Below, piece after piece: positions 1 through 6,210 of a stretch of DNA of 64,000 bases. The notes under the pieces were generated by a model, which searched no databases, had not been told where the DNA came from, and saw only the letters and a list, made by a program, of their open reading frames with translations. The DNA lies in assembly GCF_003058225.1 (NCBI RefSeq), contig NZ_QBUG01000003.1, forward strand, positions 496,001 to 560,000, given 5' to 3'. Both the position numbers and the translations under genes were made by a program. Each line of letters opens with the position of its first letter. The first letter of the stretch is position 1. Source of the DNA: Promicromonospora sp. AC04 (GTDB lineage Bacteria > Actinomycetota > Actinomycetes > Actinomycetales > Cellulomonadaceae).

Positions 1-744
1 GACCAGGGCGATCCGCACGTCGTCGGGGGCGTGCAGGGCGGCGACCTGGGCGAGCATCGCGTGCACGACACCGAGGGCCTCAGCGCGCCCGCCCACCACC
101 GCTACGTCGCCGACGCCGTCGAGCGGGACCGCCACGGGGACGTGCCGCAGGCGAGAGTGCCGGTCCACGACACTGCGCGCCTCGGCGAGCAGCATCGGGT
201 CCGGGGGTTCGGCCGGGCTGTCGGTGAGCGGCATCGTGAGGCCAGGGCGCGGCACGTCGCCGATGCCGACGCGAACCTCGAGGAAGTCCGGGTCCCAGCG
301 CCGCCGCTCCCACAGCCGGGCGGGGTCGCGGACGACGTCGAGCAGCGCCTCCGGGGCCGTGTGCACCGTGTGCGCCTCGGCGCGGGCGGCGTGCTCCGCG
401 GCGCGCAGGTCGGCGCGCAGGGTCTCCAGGTGGTCCAGGTAGCGCTCGCGCTGGTCCTGCCGGGCACGGGTGGCGTTGCCGCGCTGGCTGAGCGCCGTGC
501 CCAGGCCGCCGACCAGGGCGACGACCAGCACGACGAGCGCGACCAGCACCATCAGCGGGTTGTTGCGCAGCACCAGCATCATGGTCATCGACGACACGGC
601 GCCGACCAGTGGCAGCAGCGCCTGCATTGGCAGCCCGGCGACGCTGCCGCTGCCGACGGCGGGCGGCGTGGCCAGCGTGCGATCCGGCGGCGCCGTGAGC
701 GGGCGCACGGTGCGGGCGGGGCGGTGCACTATCCGTTGCGTCAT
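1..744 (-). CDS. eccC: EccC-type T7SS FtsK/SpoIIIE ATPase, N-terminal part (cut by window edge)
   Basis: Only the first 248 codons are present; the gene runs out of the window at position 1. The protein begins [16 protein letters not shown], followed by two adjacent hydrophobic segments (about residues 40-80, including MTMMLVLRNNPLMVLVALVV), then a charged helix and the start of a nucleotide-binding region (VAVVGGRAEALGVVHAMLAQ). In EccC/EssC proteins this order of short cytoplasmic tail, two membrane helices and then FtsK-like ATPase domains builds the motor that recognises and exports WXG100 substrates. No Walker A motif is inside the window, so the ATPase domains are inferred. The ATG overlaps the stop of the upstream MinD-like gene as ATGA, indicating translational coupling in the T7SS operon. 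Confidence 0.85.
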   Translation of the reverse strand, partial: MTQRIVHRPARTVRPLTAPPDRTLATPPAVGSGSVAGLPMQALLPLVGAVSSMTMMLVLRNNPLMVLVALVVLVVALVGGLGTALSQRGNATRARQDQRERYLDHLETLRADLRAAEHAARAEAHTVHTAPEALLDVVRDPARLWERRRWDPDFLEVRVGIGDVPRPGLTMPLTDSPAEPPDPMLLAEARSVVDRHSRLRHVPVAVPLDGVGDVAVVGGRAEALGVVHAMLAQVAALHAPDDVRIALV

Positions 745-1538
745 GCTGACCTCGCCTCGGTGAGCAGGTGCGCGGCCGTCTGCGCCACGGCGGCGCGGGT
801 CGGCGCGGCGAGCTGCGGCAGCGGCGTACCGAGCGACCGGGCCGCGGTGCGGTCGTGCGGCACGGCCAGCGCCCCGGGCCGCGCGCTGTGCACGAAGGGC
901 GGCTCGCCGGGTGCCACCGCGACCAGGACGGGTACCACCCGGGCTTCGGGCAGCACGCCCCGGAGAGCTTCGGCCAGTGCCCGGCCCGCGGCGAACGATC
1001 CGGCGTCGGTCCGCGCGACGACGGCGGTCACGTGGGACTCGGCGGCGAGCCTGGCGGCGTCGTCCGGGGTGCGGCGCCCGGCGTCGGTCACGACCACCTC
1101 GAAGAACCGGCCCACGGCGGCCGCGGCGTCGGCCCAGAGCGAGAGGTGGGGCGCCCAGGCCGACGCACCGGCGAGGTGCAGGCCGGGTCGGGCGTCCCGG
1201 GTGACCTCGCGGGCGTCGGCGAGGGAGCGGACGGGGGCGCCGTAGGCGACGTCGTCGAGCGGCGGGACATCCTCGATCCCCAGCCGGGCGCGCAGCGCGG
1301 ACGGTCCGCCCGCCGCGTCGAGCGCCAGGACCGGCCCGGTGCGGCGGTGTGCGAAGGCCAGCGCGACGGCGGAGGCGAGGGTGGTGGTCCCGGTGCCGCC
1401 GTCGGCCGCAAGGAACGTGATGCGGCGGCTGGTACCAACCGGCGCGCGGACGGCGCTGTCCCAGGCCGCGGCGTCCTGGGCGCCCCGCCCGGCGCCGCGC
1501 AGGACGGCGCGGAGCGTATCGGCGGTGCGGGCCTCCAT
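741..1538 (-). CDS. MinD/ParA-like P-loop protein of the T7SS operon
   Basis: A 265-residue protein starting MEARTADTLRAVLRG. From about residue 35 it has a SIMIBI/MinD fold signature: FLAADGGTGTTTLASAVALAF, then a switch-like VLALDAAGG and later VVVTDAGR. The P-loop departs from the usual KGGxGKTT: the signature lysine before GG is replaced and the K of GKT is T (GGTGTTT), so ATP turnover may be weak or absent. MinD-like proteins recur in actinobacterial T7SS clusters, but their role is unknown. Start and stop overlap both neighbours by 4 bases (ATGA), so it is co-translated between eccD and eccC. It resembles the CpaE-like protein at 19234-20028 only in the degenerate P-loop. Confidence 0.8.
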   Translation of the reverse strand: MEARTADTLRAVLRGAGRGAQDAAAWDSAVRAPVGTSRRITFLAADGGTGTTTLASAVALAFAHRRTGPVLALDAAGGPSALRARLGIEDVPPLDDVAYGAPVRSLADAREVTRDARPGLHLAGASAWAPHLSLWADAAAAVGRFFEVVVTDAGRRTPDDAARLAAESHVTAVVARTDAGSFAAGRALAEALRGVLPEARVVPVLVAVAPGEPPFVHSARPGALAVPHDRTAARSLGTPLPQLAAPTRAAVAQTAAHLLTEARSA

Positions 1539-2896
1539 CAGGAGGCTCCGAGCAGCAGCTCGTAGACGCCGAACACGCCGAGCACGGCGGGCACCACGAT
1601 CAGCATCGCGAACGTCTCCAGCACGTCCCCGGCGCGGCGCCAGCGGGCGCGCTGCTGGGCGTTCGGCGTTCGGGAGACCATGAACGTCACGACCAGGGCC
1701 AGGGCGCCGAGCACGATGGCGGTGAGCGTGGGCCGGTCCCCCAGCGCGGCCAGGGCGCCGACGACCGTGGCGATCGCGACGGCGCCCCACAGGGGTGCGA
1801 CCTGGGCGGTGAGCGGCAGGGGTCGCACCCGCAGGGCCGCGACGAGGAGCACGGCGACGCCGAGCAGCTGGGCCCAGACCGTCGGCGTGGAGAGCAGGAC
1901 TGCCGCGGCGAAGGCGAGTGCGGTCCCGGCGGCGACGGTCGCCCAGGTCAGGGCGCGGTAGGCCTCCTCGAGGGAGGGGACGACCACCTGCCGGTCGGGC
2001 GCGTCGCCCTCCAGCGCGGCGTCGTCCAGCCGGTGCACACCGGACGTGCTGAGCGCGACGGCGGGCAGCACCCCCAGCGTGATCGCGGCGGCCGCGGCGA
2101 CGACAGCCGCGGCCCGGTCGGCCCCCAGGTCGAAGCCGATCGGGATCGCGGCGAGGAGGACGAGGCCGATGCCCGTGCCCGCTCCGGCGAGCATCCCCCG
2201 GCTGCGCCGGGAGACGCCCGCGGCCCAGAGCGCGCAGCAGGCGACGGCGAACGCGACGATCCCGGCGAGCTCGAGCGCCGCCTTGTCCGGCACTGCGCCG
2301 ACCAGGTCCGCCACGGGCGGCAGGGCGGCGACGGCGACACCGAGCGCCGGGCCGAGGCCCGCGGCGGCGGAGCATGCGGCGAGCCGGAGCCAGGCGCCGC
2401 GCTCCCGGCGGCTGATCGCGCGCGGGGCGGAGGCGGCCAGGATCAGGAGCGCCAGCACGATGATCCCGAGCAGCCCGGCGGCGCCGCTGTCGGGCCCGGC
2501 GCTGTACGCGGGGACGATCCCGGCGGTCCCGGCGATCAGGCCGACGCCTGCGGCCCCGGTGGCGCGGCGGGCGCGCTCGTCCCACTGGCCGGGCAGATCG
2601 GCGAGGACGTCGGTCGCAGCCTCGGTGACGTCGGCGATCTCGGCGGGCGGGGGCGCGTCCTGGGCACGGACCACGCGGAGGATCTCGCCGTCGGGCAGGC
2701 CGAGGGTGTCGAGGTCGTGGGAGACGTCGAGCTGGTCCCCGGTGTGCCGCACCAGGGCGACCGCGCCCTGCCCCGGCGGCTCGGCGACCAGGTCGAGGAT
2801 CTGCGGGAGGAGCACGGCGAGCTCCTCGTCGGACGGCAGCACGATGTCGCCGCGGCGGGCGGAGCCCACCACCGTGACGCGGGTGAAGCGGCTCAC
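1538..2896 (-). CDS. eccD: EccD-like T7SS integral membrane protein
   Basis: A 452-residue protein with a GTG start (VSRFTRVTVVG) placed by a 4-base GTGA overlap with the stop of the upstream gene; an in-frame ATG 57 bases further upstream would run deep into that gene. Residues 1 to about 90 form a ubiquitin-like (YukD) domain: a beta-rich stretch with RRGDIVLPSDEELAVLLPQI and a conserved LGLPDGEILRV ending. About ten or eleven hydrophobic helices follow to the C-terminus (PNAQQRARWRR, then a final pair of helices). This is the standard EccD architecture, which forms the dimeric channel barrel of the ESX/T7SS inner-membrane complex. The C-terminal stop overlaps the next ATG. Confidence 0.88.
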   Translation of the reverse strand: MSRFTRVTVVGSARRGDIVLPSDEELAVLLPQILDLVAEPPGQGAVALVRHTGDQLDVSHDLDTLGLPDGEILRVVRAQDAPPPAEIADVTEAATDVLADLPGQWDERARRATGAAGVGLIAGTAGIVPAYSAGPDSGAAGLLGIIVLALLILAASAPRAISRRERGAWLRLAACSAAAGLGPALGVAVAALPPVADLVGAVPDKAALELAGIVAFAVACCALWAAGVSRRSRGMLAGAGTGIGLVLLAAIPIGFDLGADRAAAVVAAAAAITLGVLPAVALSTSGVHRLDDAALEGDAPDRQVVVPSLEEAYRALTWATVAAGTALAFAAAVLLSTPTVWAQLLGVAVLLVAALRVRPLPLTAQVAPLWGAVAIATVVGALAALGDRPTLTAIVLGALALVVTFMVSRTPNAQQRARWRRAGDVLETFAMLIVVPAVLGVFGVYELLLGAS

Positions 2897-3108
2897 TGGC
2901 CCAGTCCTCCGAGGTTGGCCTGCACGAACGAGTACCCGGCGCAGCCCGCGCACGCCACGGCGGCGAGCACGATGCTGCCGACCAGCCGCTTGAGGTTGTC
3001 GGAGGCGTTCCGCCGTCCGGCGAGGTCCCCGTGCAGGAACGCGGAGGTGAGCCGCGCGCGGCGGGTCTCGACGGACTCGAGCAGCTGCTTGTCGGGGTCA
3101 CGCGCCAT
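2893..3108 (-). CDS. Small single-pass membrane protein of the T7SS operon
   Basis: 71 residues from ATG (MARDPDKQLLESVETRRARL). The first 45 residues are charged and helical; residues about 46-64 (LVGSIVLAAVACAGCAGYSF) form one membrane segment, followed by a short tail. The layout recalls the N-terminal cytoplasmic helix plus single transmembrane segment of EccB, but the large periplasmic EccB domain is absent, so this is either a stand-alone EccB-N-like stub or an unrelated subunit. The gene overlaps the upstream gene by 11 bases and its stop overlaps the eccD GTG, so it is co-translated with the core components. A role in the membrane complex is inferred from position only. Confidence 0.72.
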   Translation of the reverse strand: MARDPDKQLLESVETRRARLTSAFLHGDLAGRRNASDNLKRLVGSIVLAAVACAGCAGYSFVQANLGGLGQ

Positions 3109-4264
3109 CGGTGGCAGCCTCTCTCCGTGCGGTCTGCGGTGGGTTGCTCTGGCTCGGTGGGTTGCTCTGGCTTGGTGGGTTGCTCGCTGCGGCCAGCACT
3201 TCTTCGGCGTCGAGCCAGCGGGCGATCTCCGACGTCGTGCCCCAGTCGGCACGGTCGAACGTGCCGAGCGGGAAGCGGAGGCCGGGCAGCCGCCGCTTGC
3301 CGACGAGGACCGCGCCGAAGCGGCGGGCGGCCTCGTCGAGGTCGACCCCGAGCCGGCGCACCCCGGGCGGTCCGAGCAGCATGGCGAGCGGTACGGGCGG
3401 GTCCTGGGCCTCGGGCGGGATGAGCAGGTCGGCCCGCCCGGTGCGGGTGGTGGCCAGGAAGAACAGCGGGACCGTCTCCTCGGCCAGGGCGTCGAACAGG
3501 CCGGGTACCCGGTCGACGACGGCGCGAGCGGCGTCGGACCCGGACGGGCCCGCGGCGAGCTCGAGCGTGGTGGTCTCCTCGAGTCCGTCGCGGGTGCGAC
3601 GCACCAGTACGGTCCCGATCGCGTCGTCGCCCGCGACGACGAACCGCGCCGGCTGCGGGGCGCGCGCCCGTGCGTCGGCGGTCAGCGCCGTGCGATCCCA
3701 GGCGGCGAGGGCGGGCTCGTGCCGTCCCCAGGACCTTGGCGGCGCTCCGGTCAGGGCCTCGATGGCGAGCTCGGCCGGGCGGCCGAGCAGCGTGGTGCGG
3801 CGCGCCGAGTGCCGCACGGACAGCGAGAGGGTGACGAGCCGTGCCGTCGGGGCCGCGCGGCGGCGTTCGATGTACCGCAGCGCGGAAGGGCTGGCGTGGT
3901 CGGGCGTCTCGCCGAGGAACACGGGCGAGGTGGTCTCCGGGGTGGGTGGTCCGGACGGCCTCGTGGCGTCCAGGACCGTGTCGAGCCGCCGCCCGGTGAC
4001 GGCGTCCCTTCCCGTCTGCTGGTCGTCCTCGCGGACCACCCACACTCCGCCCGTGCCGAGCAGGGTGTCTCGCATGGGCAGGGTCAGCGACGACCGCTCG
4101 TCGGTCAGCAGCACCAGGCGCTTGGAGCGCTCGGTGGCGTGGCGGAGCAGGCCCGCCTGGGGCTTTGAGAGCGCGACGACGGGTGCGCTGGACTCGCTGA
4201 AGATCGCGTCGTCGTGCACGAAGCTGATCAAGGGGTGGGGCGCGGCGGGGGCCTGGGCGGTCAT
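3098..4264 (-). CDS. T7SS-locus protein of unknown function (copy A)
   Basis: 388 residues, soluble, no signal peptide. It is a clear paralogue of the protein at 9156-10268: both contain SGPPTPE(T/S)xSPVFLG, a TDERSxLTxPMRD segment near residue 50, LTGAPPxSWGxHEPALAAWDRT, and a C-terminal TFDxADWxxxxxIxRWL(D/G)AEE. I know no experimentally studied member; similar proteins in actinobacterial T7SS loci carry DUF names (possibly DUF6177, from memory). The C-terminus of this copy has an SNPPSQ repeat (about residues 365-380) encoded by three tandem units. The ATG overlaps the FHA gene stop (ATGA) and the 3' end overlaps the next gene by 11 bases. A chaperone or adaptor role would fit its position but is conjecture. 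Confidence 0.75.
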   Translation of the reverse strand: MTAQAPAAPHPLISFVHDDAIFSESSAPVVALSKPQAGLLRHATERSKRLVLLTDERSSLTLPMRDTLLGTGGVWVVREDDQQTGRDAVTGRRLDTVLDATRPSGPPTPETTSPVFLGETPDHASPSALRYIERRRAAPTARLVTLSLSVRHSARRTTLLGRPAELAIEALTGAPPRSWGRHEPALAAWDRTALTADARARAPQPARFVVAGDDAIGTVLVRRTRDGLEETTTLELAAGPSGSDAARAVVDRVPGLFDALAEETVPLFFLATTRTGRADLLIPPEAQDPPVPLAMLLGPPGVRRLGVDLDEAARRFGAVLVGKRRLPGLRFPLGTFDRADWGTTSEIARWLDAEEVLAAASNPPSQSNPPSQSNPPQTARREAATDGA

Positions 4265-5121
4265 GGCACCTCCACGCGGAAGGAGCGGTTGCCGAGCTGC
4301 ACCGTGCAGCCTGATGGGGCGGCGAGCGGTGTGCCCGGCTGTGCGCGCTCGCGCGCGCCGTCGGCCTGCACGACCCACGAGCCGTTGGTGGACCCGCGGT
4401 CCACGAGCCACAGTGTCGTGCCGTCCCAGCTCAGCAGGGCATGCGTGGAGGACACGGACCGAGTCGGATCGTCGAGCTGCACGACGGCGCCGACCTCCTC
4501 GCCCGGTTGGGGCCTGGGGCGGCGGCCGAGGAGCACGGTGTTCGCCACCTCGATGCGATCCGTGCCGTCGGTCAGGACTCCGACCGGGCTCCGTGGCGGC
4601 TGCGGTTGCTGAAGTGGTGCCGGGGCGGGCGCCGGGGCCGGTGTTGCGGTGGGCGCGGACGGTGCAAGGGGCGTCGGGCGGCGCTCCGCGAGGCGGACCG
4701 TCGCGACCTGCGGTCCGGGCCAGCGGCCCGGTCCGGGCGGCGTGCCGACCAGCACGTCCACGTAGCGGGTCCGGGTCAGCAGCGCGCCGGGCGTGCCGCC
4801 CGTACGGCGGAACTCCCGCAGTAGGAGCACGGCGACGCCGACGACGAGAACGAGCCCGAAGGGGATCCCGACCGAGGGCGGGCAGATGCCGGCGAAGCCG
4901 AGCACGACAGGCATCGCAGCCAGCACAACCAGACCGACGTCGACGGCGGCAGCAAGGGCGCGGTCGTTGCCCGATGCCGGGACGAGGTTCGTGAGGAGCG
5001 ACGGCGTGGCCGGGCGGGAGCCGACGGCCGTTGCCTCGCATCGGTCACACCGGGCCACACCTGGCGCGAGCGCAGCACCGCAGGCGCCGCACGAGCCGAT
5101 CGCGGCGGATCCTGCTTTCAC
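4261..5121 (-). CDS. Membrane-anchored FHA-domain protein with zinc-ribbon N-terminus
   Basis: 286 residues. N-terminus: a four-cysteine zinc-ribbon motif (CGAC at about 11-14, CDRC at about 25-28). Residues about 55-125 contain two hydrophobic segments of an RDD-like region (AAVDVGLVVLAAMPVVLGFA and GLVLVVGVAVLLL), followed by an Ala/Pro-rich linker (TPAPAPAPAPLQQPQ). Residues about 185-286 are a forkhead-associated domain with the phosphothreonine-binding signatures LGRRP, SVSSTHA and DRGSTNGSW. FHA proteins occur in many T7SS operons (EssC N-terminus, YukC partners) and probably link assembly to Ser/Thr kinase signalling. This is the first gene of the operon after a recognisable promoter at 5178-5206. 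The start is a plain ATG (MKAGSAAIGSCG) about 50 bases downstream of the predicted transcription start. Confidence 0.85.
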   Translation of the reverse strand: MKAGSAAIGSCGACGAALAPGVARCDRCEATAVGSRPATPSLLTNLVPASGNDRALAAAVDVGLVVLAAMPVVLGFAGICPPSVGIPFGLVLVVGVAVLLLREFRRTGGTPGALLTRTRYVDVLVGTPPGPGRWPGPQVATVRLAERRPTPLAPSAPTATPAPAPAPAPLQQPQPPRSPVGVLTDGTDRIEVANTVLLGRRPRPQPGEEVGAVVQLDDPTRSVSSTHALLSWDGTTLWLVDRGSTNGSWVVQADGARERAQPGTPLAAPSGCTVQLGNRSFRVEVP

Positions 5122-5150
5122 AGTGGTGCCCCCTGGTTCATCGCGCCGGT

Positions 5151-5206
5151 TACGTCACATACGTCACAGGCCGGATGATTCTGGCACGCCGGGCGAATTT
5201 TGTGGA
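5151..5206 (-). promoter_or_regulatory. Predicted promoter and direct repeat upstream of the T7SS core operon
   Basis: On the minus strand a TCCACA box (5206-5201) and a CAGAAT box (5183-5178) are 17 bases apart, matching -35/-10 geometry. The same two boxes 16 bases apart, with matching flanks (TTCrTCCACA and GTGCCAGAATCrT), precede the gene starting at 10268. Downstream lies a perfect tandem 9-base repeat, TACGTCACA twice (5151-5168), of the GTCACA type bound by MtrA-like OmpR regulators in other actinobacteria; that assignment is inference. Confidence 0.5.
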
Positions 5207-5249
5207 CGAATCTCTCAGCGAGGTGGCTTGGGCCCAAACCGGGTGGTGC

Positions 5250-5639
5250 TCATCGGCGGCCGTCCTGCGGCACGCAGGTACCGCCGACCAGGTCTGTCAG
5301 CGCTTGGCACACCCGCACGCCGGTCGCCCCGGGTTCGTCCCAGGGCGCGTACGCCTGGATCCACACGGGCTGGGCGTCCGGGGAGACACGATGCTCAGGG
5401 TCGGCGACCGACCTGGCCACGGGATGTCCGGGGAGCAGGCGCCAGATCTCGTGCGGTGACCCGAGGGCGGACTGCTGCTCCATGGACAGAGCAACCTGCT
5501 GGTCGCCGTCGACAACCTGGATGATCGCGCCGTCGACGGTCCAGCGGACGCGCAGCGCGGGGTCGACGGCCTGCAGGCTGTCCATCAGGTCATCCTCGGT
5601 GACCATGCGTGGCATCAGCATGGTGATCTCACGAGGCAC
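5250..5639 (-). CDS. Small unknown protein, candidate T7SS immunity protein 3
   Basis: 129 residues with a GTG start (VPREITMLMPRMVTEDDL) preceded by GGGAG five bases upstream. It is acidic and soluble with no signal peptide. The middle carries a beta-rich stretch (LRVRWTVDGAIIQVVDGDQQ) and the C-terminus a WIQAYAPWDEPG segment and two cysteines. I do not recognise a family. It is the third small gene downstream of the toxin at 6211-9138, on the same strand with an 18-base gap to its neighbour, the typical location of immunity genes in polymorphic toxin loci. It could instead be a leftover immunity gene for a displaced toxin C-terminus. Confidence 0.6.
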   Translation of the reverse strand: MPREITMLMPRMVTEDDLMDSLQAVDPALRVRWTVDGAIIQVVDGDQQVALSMEQQSALGSPHEIWRLLPGHPVARSVADPEHRVSPDAQPVWIQAYAPWDEPGATGVRVCQALTDLVGGTCVPQDGRR

Positions 5640-5657
5640 CTGTGCTCCCTTGTTCGT

Positions 5658-5954
5658 TCATGTGGTCGTTGAGCCGTGGTCGCCATCGACGACCATCGGG
5701 GCGTGCAGCTCAGTGCCAGCGCCGAAAACTTCCTCCAGAACCTTCAGGGCTACGGATTCGGAGATTTCCAGAAGGCGGATGTCGTTGTAGCCCATGAGAG
5801 AACTTGACAGTTCTGACGTGAAGTGCCATCTGCCGTCACGTCTAAACACGGAGTCGCCGGTGAGATCGTCATCGCGCTCCCGCCTGTAAAGGCCGCCCTC
5901 GAGCTGCCTGCCGTCGGGCAGCACGTCAACTTCCCGAAAGAATCTTGCCATCAT
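5658..5954 (-). CDS. Small unknown protein, candidate T7SS immunity protein 2
   Basis: 98 residues from the first of two adjacent ATG codons (MMARFFREVDVLPDG). An AGGA abuts the first ATG, so the second (5951) may be used; the frame also stays open to 6002 without a good ribosome site. The protein reads as a small all-beta domain (REVDVLPDGRQLEGGLYRR, then SVFRRDGRWHFTSEL) followed by two helices (ISESVALKVLEEVFG). Base composition in 5650-6600 is visibly lower in GC than the flanking genes, as often seen in recently exchanged toxin/immunity cassettes. No family is recognised; the immunity role is inferred from its place directly behind the toxin. Confidence 0.6.
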   Translation of the reverse strand: MMARFFREVDVLPDGRQLEGGLYRRERDDDLTGDSVFRRDGRWHFTSELSSSLMGYNDIRLLEISESVALKVLEEVFGAGTELHAPMVVDGDHGSTTT

Positions 5955-5971
5955 TCCTGCTTTCGTACGGG

Positions 5972-6205
5972 TCAGGAGGCAAAGAGAACCTTTGTGGGCC
6001 AAGAGCCGGTGCTCGTGGATTCCCTGTACGCCTTACCGATGATCTTGGCAGATATTAGATCGAGGTCGGAGCTCGGGACCGTAAGGTGACGCTCCGGATC
6101 GGACTTGGCCACGGCGACTGTCCCTGACTCGGCGCCGTCTGGCCAATCGAAGGCATATGCGACCAGGCCGTCATCCTCGTAGACCTTGTGCGCATAGATC
6201 AACAT
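5972..6205 (-). CDS. Small unknown protein, candidate T7SS immunity protein 1
   Basis: 77 residues from ATG at 6205 (MLIYAHKVYEDDGLVAYAFD), which has GAGG eight bases upstream. An alternative GTG at 6211 overlaps the last base of the toxin TAG stop but leaves no room for the ribosome site. The sequence looks like a compact alpha/beta protein, with no membrane segment or signal. It is the gene immediately after the toxin, so it is the first candidate for neutralising the toxin's extreme C-terminal domain. No family is recognised. GC content is lower than in the T7SS core genes. Confidence 0.62.
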   Translation of the reverse strand: MLIYAHKVYEDDGLVAYAFDWPDGAESGTVAVAKSDPERHLTVPSSDLDLISAKIIGKAYRESTSTGSWPTKVLFAS

Positions 6206-6210
6206 GCCCA

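Noticed and set aside
741-4043. 1100-codon minus-strand open frame
   Set aside because: Only its last 265 codons (the MinD-like gene) are real; the rest is Arg/Pro-rich and overlaps eccD and other clear genes.
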